Shown here piece by piece: positions 15,629 through 24,609 of a stretch of 64,000 bases of DNA (position 1 is the stretch's first letter; every line of letters begins with the position of its first letter). Source of the stretch: Lysobacterales bacterium (GTDB lineage: Bacteria; Pseudomonadota; Gammaproteobacteria; Xanthomonadales; SZUA-36); assembly GCA_021648045.1 (NCBI GenBank), contig JAKITM010000003.1, positions 8,417-72,416 of the forward strand, written 5' to 3'. The translations under genes were made by a program, and so were the position numbers. The notes below the pieces were generated by a model that did no database searches, was not told the origin of the DNA, and was given only the letters and a program-made list of their open reading frames with translations.

Positions 15629-17346
15629 AAAACCTAGACAATGATTTTTATGCCAATCACCTAGATGAACCCTGGCTTTTTTTCCCTGCTGATAAGCATG
15701 GGTCGATTAGCAGACACGAATTTTATTTTCGGGTAAATCGGCTTGAAGATAAAATCAAAAGCTATCGAAATAATGATCAGCAAAAGGTGGTGTTAGTTTG
15801 TGAGCGCCCGGAAAATTTCCTGCTGGCGTTTGTTGCGGTAATAGCATCGGGGATGACAGCATTATTGGCAGCATCGCGAAAACCAGCAATGTTACAAAGC
15901 CTGTTTGTACAATATCCGGAAAGTCTATTGATTACTGATACTGACAGCTCATATGTACCTGCCAGTACAATTATAATGACAGACTTTACTGCCGACCAGT
16001 CGGTTCCGGCCGGGGATGTGAAACTGCCACAGGTTTCGTATTCTCTGTTGGCAGCAATCTTGTTCACATCCGGCAGCACCGGCAAACCTAAAGCTAACCA
16101 CAAACACTGGGGTGATCTAGTAAAAGCATCTGCGCTGATGCGTCAGCGACTGCAGCTGAAGCCTCAAGACTGTTTATTAGTCGCGGTACAACCACAGCAT
16201 ATGTATGGTTTTGAAACCCAAGTTTTAATGCCTTTGCTTGGAGGGATTGGTCTATTTGCCAGCCAGGTTTTCTATCCTGCGGATATTTATGCTGCAATGA
16301 AACATTTGCAAGAGAACGGTATTAAGGCAAGTTTAGTCATTACTCCTATCCAGCTTCGTGCAATGCTCGGTAGTGGGCTGGATTTTTCCCCATTGCGACA
16401 AATCATTTGTTCAGCCGCAGCACTGTCGCCACACCTGGCTGGTCAGGCTGAGGCACAATGGAAAATCCCTCTAACCGAAATTTTCGGCTCAACCGAATTG
16501 GGCTCTGTAGCAAGCCGCCGGACCGCAAAGGAAGAGCTCTGGAAACTGTATCCACAGGTTAGCTTACAATCAGAGGGCAATGTTTACCGAGTAAATGCAG
16601 ACTATTTACCTCATCAGCCACTACTGGATGATGCTATCGAGCTGGATGAAAAAGATTCGCGAGTTTTTCGTTTGCTTGGTCGTGCCAGTGACCTGATTAA
16701 AGTCGCCGGCAAGCGCGCTTCACTAATGGCCTTAAATAACCGCTTGCTGGATATCCCGGGTGTCATTGACGGGGTGTTTGTAATGCCTGGGGATGCTCGG
16801 GAAAACCCCCGCCCCTGTGCCTTGGTTGTTGCACCCGACTTGAATCGTGAAACATTATTTAGTGCCTTGGCTGAATGGTTGGATCCCGTGTTTTTACCGC
16901 GCCCGGTGTATTTTGTTGACCGACTGCCACGCGAGACCAATGGCAAGCTGCCACGGATAAAGCTGATGCAGTTGATCGAGCAACTTCAGAAAACAACACC
17001 AGAAAGCATTGATATAATGAGCTCTGTGTCTCTTGAACACCCAGCTTTGGGCGGGCACTTTCCAGATAACTCGGTAATTCCAGGGGTGGTATTGCTTGAG
17101 CTTGTGGAGAGCTGTCTTGAAAAGCATTTGGGAACTCGTTGGAGGACTTATTGGGTCAGGCAGTGGCTGAGGGTGAAATTCAGTCGCAGGCTGGAACCCG
17201 GCCAGCAATGCAGGGTCGTCATCAAGTTTGATTCGCAAAACCTGCAAAAGGGCAGTTTTAAATTGTTGGATATGGCGGGTCATAGCCTTGTGACTGGTCA
17301 GCTTTACTATGCAGAAAGTGAGGCAGAAAGTGAGACTCAGGCATGA
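15625..17346 (+). CDS. Aryl-activating AMP ligase fused to a hot-dog dehydratase (ApeH-ApeI type)
   Basis: 573 aa. Residues 1-~455 are an adenylate-forming ligase with the P-loop 'FTSGSTGKPK' (147-156), 'EIFGSTELGS' and the C-terminal catalytic lysine region 'ETNGKLPR'. It should load an aryl acid (4-hydroxybenzoate in known systems) onto the ACP. Residues ~460-573 are a FabZ-like hot-dog domain with 'GGHFPDNSVIPGVVLLE' and catalytic His478, i.e. a 3-hydroxyacyl-ACP dehydratase. In E. coli-type APE clusters these are separate genes (ApeH, ApeI), so this is a fusion. No aryl-acid-forming enzyme (ammonia lyase or chorismatase) is present in the window. Confidence 0.85.
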   Translation: MKNLDNDFYANHLDEPWLFFPADKHGSISRHEFYFRVNRLEDKIKSYRNNDQQKVVLVCERPENFLLAFVAVIASGMTALLAASRKPAMLQSLFVQYPESLLITDTDSSYVPASTIIMTDFTADQSVPAGDVKLPQVSYSLLAAILFTSGSTGKPKANHKHWGDLVKASALMRQRLQLKPQDCLLVAVQPQHMYGFETQVLMPLLGGIGLFASQVFYPADIYAAMKHLQENGIKASLVITPIQLRAMLGSGLDFSPLRQIICSAAALSPHLAGQAEAQWKIPLTEIFGSTELGSVASRRTAKEELWKLYPQVSLQSEGNVYRVNADYLPHQPLLDDAIELDEKDSRVFRLLGRASDLIKVAGKRASLMALNNRLLDIPGVIDGVFVMPGDARENPRPCALVVAPDLNRETLFSALAEWLDPVFLPRPVYFVDRLPRETNGKLPRIKLMQLIEQLQKTTPESIDIMSSVSLEHPALGGHFPDNSVIPGVVLLELVESCLEKHLGTRWRTYWVRQWLRVKFSRRLEPGQQCRVVIKFDSQNLQKGSFKLLDMAGHSLVTGQLYYAESEAESETQA

Positions 17347-18266
17347 ATAGTCAACAGTGGAAACAAAAGCAGGAGCATGGCAGTTTATTCTGGATGCGTA
17401 TCATCATTTGGCTGGCGCGTCATACCGGACGGCGTTTTGCACTACTGCTGCTCCACCCGATTAGTACTTATTTTTTACTCACAGCTGGGGAAAGCCGCAG
17501 GGCATCACTGGACTTCCTCAAACGCACATTGGCACGACCGGTTGGTTGGCGTGACACCTATCGGCACATTTATATTTTTTCCACAACATTGCTCGATCGA
17601 GTGTTTTTATTCACTGGCCGAGTGGATGAATTTGAAGTCTCGGTTTCAGGGGCTGAAGAAATTCTTGACTATCTCCGGCAGGGGCAGGGTTGTTTATTGC
17701 TGGGTTCCCACCTAGGTAGTTTTGAAGTCATGCGGGCAATGGGTACTCAGCGGCAACCGATTGACTTCGGTTTGCGAATTTTGATGCATGTAGATGCATC
17801 AGAGAAGCTACCGTTGTTGTTAAATGAGCTCGCCCCTGAGATAGCCGAAATTATTATCCCTACAGAAAAACCCGATACCATGCTCAAGGTGAAAGAGGCC
17901 TTGGATGAGGGCTGTTTAGTAGCATTGCTCGCGGATCGAGTGTGTTCCAGTGAGAAGTTTTTGGCTTGTGACTTCCTTGGGGATAAGGCGCACTTCCCAA
18001 TGGCTCCAGCCCAATTAGCGCTGGCATTGAAAGTGCCGGTGTTTAGTTTTTATGGGATTTATCAAGGAACAAATCGCTACCAAATCCAGTTCAGGCAGTT
18101 GGCTGAGGTCGCAGGCATCCAGCGTGAGCAGCGCAATGCCTGGATGGAAAAGCTAACCCGTACTTATGCGCAGGAATTGGCTGAAAAAGCCACGGATTCA
18201 CCCTTTAACTGGTTTAATTTTTATGATTTTTGGGAGAACGCGCGGGAGGCAAAAAATGAGGACTAA
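17343..18266 (+). CDS. LpxL/HtrB-family acyltransferase of the APE operon
   Basis: 307 aa of the lysophospholipid/lipid A acyltransferase family: N-terminal hydrophobic anchor (~15-35), catalytic 'LGSHLGSFEVM' (the HxxxxE-type motif is His-Leu-Gly-Ser-Phe-Glu) and a central 'LLADRV' block. In APE clusters such an enzyme is thought to attach the polyene to a lipid or to another carrier in the inner membrane. Overlaps both neighbours. It is an alternative candidate to the BtrH-like protein for ester formation. Confidence 0.8.
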   Translation: MNSQQWKQKQEHGSLFWMRIIIWLARHTGRRFALLLLHPISTYFLLTAGESRRASLDFLKRTLARPVGWRDTYRHIYIFSTTLLDRVFLFTGRVDEFEVSVSGAEEILDYLRQGQGCLLLGSHLGSFEVMRAMGTQRQPIDFGLRILMHVDASEKLPLLLNELAPEIAEIIIPTEKPDTMLKVKEALDEGCLVALLADRVCSSEKFLACDFLGDKAHFPMAPAQLALALKVPVFSFYGIYQGTNRYQIQFRQLAEVAGIQREQRNAWMEKLTRTYAQELAEKATDSPFNWFNFYDFWENAREAKNED

Positions 18267-18861
18267 ATTCAGCTTGTTTCTCCTGTTTGCTTTGCTGCCG
18301 GCAACGCCGCTGCTTGCAGGGGAGGCGGATAATTCTCTGGATACACTAATGCAGGCCTTGGCTGCCAATGGTGATAGCAAAGCCTATTTTACAGAAACCC
18401 GTACATCCCGCTTAACCCGCAAACCGATTGAGTCCAGTGGTACCCTGGCGTTTGTTTTTCCGGATAACTTGATCCGCCAGATTGAGAAGCCAAAAGCGGT
18501 GCTGTTTGAGGTGCAGGGTGACAGGGTAATAATTTCTCGTAATGGTAAGGCTCAAAGCCGCTCATTGGCACAATTGGGGGCTGCACGGGCTTTTATCGAA
18601 TCACTGCGGGCAACACTTGCAGGAGACCAACAGGCTCTGCAACAATACTACCGTCTAGCGCTGACTGCTGATGGCCACAGCTGGCAGCTAGTATTAACGC
18701 CTCAGGACCATGCGTTAGCCAAAAAAATCAGCCAAATACAGATTAGCGGCGATTTTTATTCTTCGGATGCTGTTGCTGAACGCCAAGCCAGGGTCACCGT
18801 TGTGGAGGTTATTGAACGCAATGGCAGCCGTACTGTTACCCAACTTATGGCTATACAGTGA
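18256..18861 (+). CDS. LolA-like outer-membrane lipoprotein carrier of the APE operon
   Basis: About 201 aa with a signal peptide ('FSLFLLFALLPATPLLA') and a LolA-like beta fold: 'FTETRTSRLTRKPIESSG' followed by 'IEKPKAVLFEVQGDRVII'. LolA-like proteins in APE clusters are taken to ferry the lipidated pigment across the periplasm. I start at ATG 18256 rather than 18166: the signal peptide begins there and GGGAGG precedes it. It overlaps the acyltransferase gene by 11 bp. Confidence 0.8.
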   Translation: MRTKFSLFLLFALLPATPLLAGEADNSLDTLMQALAANGDSKAYFTETRTSRLTRKPIESSGTLAFVFPDNLIRQIEKPKAVLFEVQGDRVIISRNGKAQSRSLAQLGAARAFIESLRATLAGDQQALQQYYRLALTADGHSWQLVLTPQDHALAKKISQIQISGDFYSSDAVAERQARVTVVEVIERNGSRTVTQLMAIQ

Positions 18862-21317
18862 AGCTGCAGTCAAAGACACAACCACAACCACAACCACAGC
18901 GACAGGCACGCTACTATTGGGTCATATTATTGTGGCTGCTGTTGTTATTACTGGCAGTTTTACAAGTTAGTTTGCGCAGCCAATGGCAAACAGATTTAAC
19001 CGCATTCCTACCGCAGCCTGACTCCCTCAAACAACAAGTGCTACTGGCTGAAGTACGGCGGGGTAATGCCAGCCGTGTATGGATGATTTCTTTGACCGCA
19101 GAGGGTGCTGAGAATTCGACAGAGCTTGCTCAGGCCAGCCAAATTCTGGTCGAAAGCTTGATGTCTGCAGATGCGTTCACTGATGCGCGTAACAGTAATC
19201 AGCAAATGGACAGTGAAGTCTCAGCGCTCTTGTTTCGTTACCGTTACTTACTGCAAGCTCAGGCAGTGGATTTTTCAGCGGCGCAGTTACGCCAGCAAAT
19301 AAATGAACGATTGCTAGATTTGTCGATGCCCATTGCCGCTTTTAAGGAAGGTTTGATTAGTAGCGACCCTACCGATAGCTTTCTGCAGTTGCTTGGGCGA
19401 CTGGAAGCCGGGATGCCGTTAAGTAGAATAAAACAGCAGCATGGGGTCTGGTTTAGTGACGATGGCCGCAGTGCGCTATTGTTCGCGCGCGCGCGGAGCA
19501 ACGCCATGGATGCCGAGGGACAGGCACTCGCGTATCAACAGTTACAACTGGCACTCGCCGATATGCAGCGGCAACTTGCAACTGTTGAGATTCAGGTGGG
19601 CTTAGCCGGTGCCCCCTTGATTGCATTGCAAACCAGCGAGCATACGCGTGCCGCGAGTATTCGGCTTTCCATGCTAGCCGGTGTATTGATGTTGCTGTTA
19701 CTGTTGCTGGCGTACCGTAGCTTTACGGCTGTGCTGCTGGCGGCCTTGCCACCCATACTTGCGGTAGTCTTTGCCACCGCCATCAGTTCACTAGTGTTTC
19801 CACTGATGCATGTGTTGACGCTGGCTTTTGGTGTAACCCTTTTAGGCGTAGCACTGGATTACCCCGTGCACATTTTGAGCCAGCAACGAGGCGGTGAACG
19901 CCTGCAAGAAGCGGCCATGCGAATTTGGCCGACCCTGCGTATCGGAGTGCTAACAAGCATTTTTGCCTTTGCTGCGTTGATCTGGACGGATTTTGAGGGT
20001 ATTGTCAGGCTAGGTGTTTTTTCCATCGCTGGACTGGCCACAGCCGCACTTGCCAGTCGCTACCTGCTGCCTGTAATTGCCGAGCTGCCCGGTTTCCGGC
20101 AGCCTATCAAAGCTGCTGGCCTGGGAAAATTAGCCAACATCAGCGCATTTAGAGTCACGCCACTACCACTGACTTTTATTATTCCGATATTCATCATTAT
20201 CGCGGCTGTTGGCCTGTATTCTGTGGTCACTTGGTCAGATGATATTGCTGAATTAAGCCCTGTTCCAGTCAGTCTAATCCAACAGGAGCAGAGTTTTCGC
20301 GCGCAACTGCACCTGCCCGAATCCGCAACACAAATTCTTGTTTATGCAAATAGTATTGATGAAATCCTGCAGCGTGAGCAATTACTACTGCCCTTGCTCG
20401 AGCAGGCCAAAAACGATGGCCTGATCCAAGCTTGGGAGATGGCGGCATCACTGTTACCCTCTAGCCATCATCAGCTTAGCTTACAGGCTTTATTGCCCGA
20501 AACGACAATTTTGCAACAACAGCTTGAATTAGCGCAGCAAGGGCTGCCTTTTGTGGACTCGGCCTTTGCGGATTTTGTCGATGATGTTGAAGCATCAAAA
20601 CAGTTACTACCATTACAGCTGGAGATGTTGGCGGATACCGTGCTGGCTGGCTGGCTGGATAGTCTGGTATTTGAAATTAATAAGGAGCCAGGTGAAGTAA
20701 AAGGATTTGTCGGTATCGTGCGATTTACAGGCTTAGTTGATGCCGATGAATTGCAGCAACGATTGGATGCGCTATCTTTGCCACAAACATGGCTATTACA
20801 AACACGCGCTGAAATCAGTCAGTCCCTGCAACAATTCCGCTTAAAACTCTCCCAATTGTTGCTTATTGCCGCAGTTGTTATTGTTTTAGCCTTATTCTTG
20901 CTGTTGCGCCAACCCGCCAGAGTACTGCGGATCTTGATGGCTGTGTCAGCGGCAGTTATCGGGGCTGCCTGGATTAGTTGGCTGATGAGTGGCAGCCTTA
21001 ATCTGCTGCATTTGTTAGCCCTGATTCTGGTCGCCGGAATCGGGATTGATTATGCTTTGTTTTTCACCCGGGTTTTAGGCTCTGAAGCTGTCGATAAATA
21101 TGAAAGAGCTGCCACTCTACATGCCTTGCTGGTTTGTTTGTTTTCGAGTACTTCGGTGTTTTTCTTGTTGGCTATTTCTGAGATAAAGGTGCTGGCCTCG
21201 ATTGGCATGGTTGTCAGCGTGGGGGTGGTTCTGGCTTTTGTGTTTTCTCTGCTTGCAGGACTTACGATGAATTCGGTTGGTTCTGAAGAAAAACACATTT
21301 ACAATAAAGCCCTATGA
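18858..21317 (+). CDS. MMPL/RND-type exporter of the APE operon
   Basis: 819-aa member of the MMPL exporter family, GTG start overlapping the LolA-like stop. Twelve membrane helices are expected as two repeats: helix ~15-35, a periplasmic domain (~40-265), a five-helix bundle (~270-415), then the same plan again with helix ~435-455, a periplasmic domain (~460-660) and a bundle to the end. Glycine-rich helices ('FGVTLLGVALDYPVHIL', 'AGIGIDYALFFTRVL') carry acidic residues typical of the proton relay. Likely exports the lipid-linked polyene toward the outer membrane, together with the LolA-like protein. Confidence 0.85.
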   Translation: MKLQSKTQPQPQPQRQARYYWVILLWLLLLLLAVLQVSLRSQWQTDLTAFLPQPDSLKQQVLLAEVRRGNASRVWMISLTAEGAENSTELAQASQILVESLMSADAFTDARNSNQQMDSEVSALLFRYRYLLQAQAVDFSAAQLRQQINERLLDLSMPIAAFKEGLISSDPTDSFLQLLGRLEAGMPLSRIKQQHGVWFSDDGRSALLFARARSNAMDAEGQALAYQQLQLALADMQRQLATVEIQVGLAGAPLIALQTSEHTRAASIRLSMLAGVLMLLLLLLAYRSFTAVLLAALPPILAVVFATAISSLVFPLMHVLTLAFGVTLLGVALDYPVHILSQQRGGERLQEAAMRIWPTLRIGVLTSIFAFAALIWTDFEGIVRLGVFSIAGLATAALASRYLLPVIAELPGFRQPIKAAGLGKLANISAFRVTPLPLTFIIPIFIIIAAVGLYSVVTWSDDIAELSPVPVSLIQQEQSFRAQLHLPESATQILVYANSIDEILQREQLLLPLLEQAKNDGLIQAWEMAASLLPSSHHQLSLQALLPETTILQQQLELAQQGLPFVDSAFADFVDDVEASKQLLPLQLEMLADTVLAGWLDSLVFEINKEPGEVKGFVGIVRFTGLVDADELQQRLDALSLPQTWLLQTRAEISQSLQQFRLKLSQLLLIAAVVIVLALFLLLRQPARVLRILMAVSAAVIGAAWISWLMSGSLNLLHLLALILVAGIGIDYALFFTRVLGSEAVDKYERAATLHALLVCLFSSTSVFFLLAISEIKVLASIGMVVSVGVVLAFVFSLLAGLTMNSVGSEEKHIYNKAL

Positions 21318-22531
21318 GCCAGACTAACCGATTAACGCCTTTACTTGCATTGACCGCCTACACCATGACCACGGCGATGGGCGCTGGTATGCAGGCAAAC
21401 AAAAAACAATTACTGGCCGAACGGTCATGCCTGAGCAAGGAAAAGCTTGCGGGTATAGAATTGGATGTCTGGCTTGGCCGGGTAGCTGGGGTTGAAACTC
21501 AACAATTACCGCAAAACCTAAGTGACTGGATTTCACGCAATAATCAGCTGTTGGAACTGGGGCTGCAGCAGGACGGCTTTCTGCAAGCTTGCCAGCAACT
21601 GCTCAAACGCTATGCGGCCGACCGGGTCGGTCTATTTGTTGGAACATCTACTTCAGGTATCCAGGCTGCAGAAGCAGCTTACGCCCAGTGCAAAGAAAAT
21701 GCATACCCCGAGTTCAACTATCGCCGTAGCCAGAACCTATATTCCCCCAGCAGTTACTTGCGCCGGCGGTTGGGGATAAAAGGCCCCAGTTTTACCATTT
21801 CGACGGCATGCTCTTCCTCCGCCAAAATATTTGCCGCCGCACACCGCCATATTGCAGCGGGCTTATGTGATGCAGCAATCGTTGTTGGTGTTGACAGCCT
21901 TTGCCAGATGACTCTGTATGGTTTCAACTCGCTGCAACTGTTATCAAACCAGCGCTGCAAACCGGCGGATGTAGACAGGGACGGGATCAATATCGGTGAA
22001 GCCATGGCGGCAGCGATTCTTGAACCGGCCTCAAAAGATGCTACAGTTTGTTTACTTGCTTATGGTGAAAGTAGTGATGCTTGGCATATGTCGACACCGC
22101 ACCCGGAAGGCGCGGGTGCCGCCAGGGCAATGCAGGCAGCATTGACAATGGCCGGTCTTAGCGCTGGGGAGGTGGATTATATTAACCTCCACGGTACTGG
22201 TACTCAGGCAAATGACCTGGCTGAAGATCGCGCCATGCAACAGGTGTTCCCACAAGGGGCTTTTTGCTCATCGACGAAAGCATACTGCGGCCACACCTTG
22301 GGTGCAGCGGGAATTGTAGAGGCATTAATTTGTGTATTGGCATTGGAAAATAACTTTTATCCGGTTAGCTTGAATACTCAGAGTGTAGATCCAGCCATCC
22401 ACTCAAAGCTTGTTCTGCCCGGTCGCTGGCAGATACAAAAGCCGCCACTTATCGCTATGAGCAATTCCTTTGGTTTTGGTGGTTCAAATGCTTGTTTGTT
22501 ATTGCAGAAAAACGCGCGGGTGAAAACATGA
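21314..22531 (+). CDS. APE beta-ketoacyl synthase (ApeO-like)
   Basis: 405-aa KAS I/II type with intact triad Cys166 ('STACSSSA'), His293 ('LHGTGTQ') and His327 ('CGHTLGAAG'). With the next gene's product it should form the ketosynthase:chain-length-factor heterodimer that elongates the aryl starter by malonyl units. Overlaps its neighbours by ATGA junctions. Known APE operons have a further ketosynthase after the ketoreductase; none is present here. Confidence 0.88.
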   Translation: MSQTNRLTPLLALTAYTMTTAMGAGMQANKKQLLAERSCLSKEKLAGIELDVWLGRVAGVETQQLPQNLSDWISRNNQLLELGLQQDGFLQACQQLLKRYAADRVGLFVGTSTSGIQAAEAAYAQCKENAYPEFNYRRSQNLYSPSSYLRRRLGIKGPSFTISTACSSSAKIFAAAHRHIAAGLCDAAIVVGVDSLCQMTLYGFNSLQLLSNQRCKPADVDRDGINIGEAMAAAILEPASKDATVCLLAYGESSDAWHMSTPHPEGAGAARAMQAALTMAGLSAGEVDYINLHGTGTQANDLAEDRAMQQVFPQGAFCSSTKAYCGHTLGAAGIVEALICVLALENNFYPVSLNTQSVDPAIHSKLVLPGRWQIQKPPLIAMSNSFGFGGSNACLLLQKNARVKT

Positions 22532-23361
22532 ATATGCCTGAGCTAAGCTCAGCCATCAGGATTCGGGTAGCTGGCGTTGGGCTAATCGGGCCGGGCTTGC
22601 ATGGTTGGCAAAACAGCCGTAAATATCTGCATCAGGGCAGCAGTCCTGAATTCAGAGATATGCCCGCACTGATACCAGAGGGTATATCCCCACGGGAACG
22701 CCGTCGCTTGACAGAAACCATAAAATTAGCCTTGGTAGCAGCGCAGGATGCGTTATTAAATTTAAGCCTGCCGATCGCAATAGAACAACTGTCAACTGTG
22801 TTTGCTTCCGCCAACGGGGATTTATTTGTTGCGGATAAAATTCTCAGCGCACTAGCCATGCCCGGTAAACCGGTATCACCCACGCACTTCCATAATTCGG
22901 TGCACAATGCACCCGCAGGTTACTGGCACCTGGCCAGTCATTCCATGCATGCTTCCACCAGTATTGCCGCTGGTGAGAATAGTTTTGTCAGCGGGCTTAT
23001 GGAAGCTGTAAGCCAGGTAATAACAACAGCAGAGCCGTGCTTGCTAGTGGTCTGTGATTCCCGCGCCCCTGAAAATTATCGTCAGCAAATTAACTGCGAT
23101 GACTCACTGGCTCTAGCTCTGGTTCTATGTAACGAACATTCCATTGCTGCTGAGGGCAATACAGAACTACTCGAAATTCGCCCGCTTAAAGCCGCATCTG
23201 CCACGCGCTTGGTTGACAATACGCTAGAACATCTGCGCCAGACTAACCCGGCGGCTAAAGGTTTATCATTATTGAATTTATTGGCTGACTCAGAGTGCAA
23301 ATCAGTTGTTATCGAGGGTGGTTTGGCCGCCGGTGTCGAGATTCGTCGTGTCGCTGGATAA
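22528..23361 (+). CDS. APE chain-length factor (ApeC-like, inactive ketosynthase)
   Basis: 277 aa, start ATG 22528 overlapping the KS stop. It has the chain-length-factor signature 'FHNSVHNAPAGYW' (121-133) in place of the Cys-containing ketosynthase motif, so it cannot condense by itself. It pairs with the preceding ketosynthase and sets polyene length. The C-terminal half of a full ketosynthase is reduced. Paralogous in role to the protein at 10,004. Confidence 0.8.
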   Translation: MNMPELSSAIRIRVAGVGLIGPGLHGWQNSRKYLHQGSSPEFRDMPALIPEGISPRERRRLTETIKLALVAAQDALLNLSLPIAIEQLSTVFASANGDLFVADKILSALAMPGKPVSPTHFHNSVHNAPAGYWHLASHSMHASTSIAAGENSFVSGLMEAVSQVITTAEPCLLVVCDSRAPENYRQQINCDDSLALALVLCNEHSIAAEGNTELLEIRPLKAASATRLVDNTLEHLRQTNPAAKGLSLLNLLADSECKSVVIEGGLAAGVEIRRVAG

Positions 23362-23809
23362 AGCTGCAATTGCCGAGTTGATTCCCCATGCAGGCAATAT
23401 GGTATTGCTTGATTCGGCGACTAATATCAACGCGAATTCACTAAGCTGCTATACCCGCAGTCACCTGAAAATAGATAACCCTTTGCGAACAGCCCGCGGT
23501 TTAAGTGCTAGTAATGGCGTTGAATATGCCGCTCAGGCGGTTGCATTGCATATTGCCCTCAACAATAGTGCGGGCTCGCAAACGGGTTATCTCGCCAGTT
23601 GTCGAAATGTGCAGTTAAAACGACGATTTCTTGATGAAATTAACGCTGAGTTACAGGTGGAAATCAGGCTTTTAGATGGCTCGGTTGAAATGGGCATGCT
23701 GAAGTATGCCTTTGTTATACAGGCTCATACAACTGAAGAGAATGCGCATGCAGAAATCCTTCGGGGTGAATTAAGTATTATCGTTATGCACAAGGGAGAG
23801 GATAAGTGA
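23348..23809 (+). CDS. 3-hydroxyacyl-ACP dehydratase-like protein (ApeP-like)
   Basis: About 153 aa, hot-dog fold of the FabZ-like group: 'IPHAGNMVLLDSA' near the N-terminus, 'SASNGVEYAAQAVALH' for the central helix, and 'GYLASCRNVQLKRRFLD'. It should dehydrate 3-hydroxyacyl-ACP to the 2-enoyl form in each polyene cycle. The gene begins inside the chain-length-factor gene; GTG 23348 gives the natural N-terminus, whereas TTG 23306 would add 14 unlikely residues. It is the second dehydratase of the operon, the first being the domain fused to the ligase. Confidence 0.75.
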   Translation: MSLDKAAIAELIPHAGNMVLLDSATNINANSLSCYTRSHLKIDNPLRTARGLSASNGVEYAAQAVALHIALNNSAGSQTGYLASCRNVQLKRRFLDEINAELQVEIRLLDGSVEMGMLKYAFVIQAHTTEENAHAEILRGELSIIVMHKGEDK

Positions 23810-24537
23810 ATGAAACTCGGCAGAAAAGGGCACTGGTTACTGGCGGCAGCGGTGATCTGGGTAGTGCAATTTGCAGGCAGCTGGCTGCTGAGGGTTTTTC
23901 AGTGCTGGTACATGCCGGGCGTAATATTGCGGCGGCAGAGTGCGTAGTTGCTGAGATTCGCGAAGCAGGCGGTGAAGCCAAAAGTGTGAGCTTTGATGTT
24001 ACCGATGCGGCGGAGTGTGGTCGTGAACTGGAGGCATTGCTAGCCGAACAGACTATTCAGGTGTTGGTTAACAATGCCGGTATCCATAGTGATGCGCCGT
24101 TGGCTGGAATGAGTGATAGTCAGTGGCGATCGGTGATTGAGGTTAACCTTCAAGGTTTTTTTAATGTTTGCAAACCCCTGCTAATGCCAATGGCAAGAAC
24201 TCGCTGGGGCCGGGTAATTGGTATTTCCTCTATCGCTGCCCGTGGCAATCGCGGCCAAGCAAATTATGCTGCAGCCAAGGCCGGCATGGAAGCTGCTATT
24301 CGCAGTGTTTCTCTGGAAATGGCGTCCCGTGGAATCACTGCAAATTGCGTGGCACCAGGGGTAATTCAATCAAGCATGAGTGATGCAGCATTCGATAAGG
24401 ACTTTATCCGCACACATATTCCCGCCCGACGAATGGGCCGAGCTGATGAGGTGGCTGCATTGGTGGCTTTCCTAGCATCGGATAAAGCAGGGTATATTAA
24501 TGGCCAGACTATTGCGATAGATGGAGGCATGCGCTGA
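23806..24537 (+). CDS. 3-oxoacyl-ACP reductase (ApeQ/FabG-like)
   Basis: 243-aa short-chain dehydrogenase: nucleotide-binding 'VTGGSGDLGSA' (11-21), 'NNAGIHSD' (89-96), and catalytic Ser142, Tyr154 and Lys158 in 'SSIAARGNRGQANYAAAK'. NADPH-dependent reduction of the beta-keto group in each polyene cycle. GTG start with a GGGAGAGG ribosome site, overlapping the previous stop. Last gene of the operon; it converges on the methyltransferase gene 72 bp away, with no clear terminator between. Confidence 0.88.
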   Translation: MNETRQKRALVTGGSGDLGSAICRQLAAEGFSVLVHAGRNIAAAECVVAEIREAGGEAKSVSFDVTDAAECGRELEALLAEQTIQVLVNNAGIHSDAPLAGMSDSQWRSVIEVNLQGFFNVCKPLLMPMARTRWGRVIGISSIAARGNRGQANYAAAKAGMEAAIRSVSLEMASRGITANCVAPGVIQSSMSDAAFDKDFIRTHIPARRMGRADEVAALVAFLASDKAGYINGQTIAIDGGMR

Positions 24538-24609
24538 AGCAGTCCGCTTTTGTTACCATGCAAGGAGATTTTAAGGGCAAAGTTATGGAGCTGATAACAG
24601 GCGTGCAAG

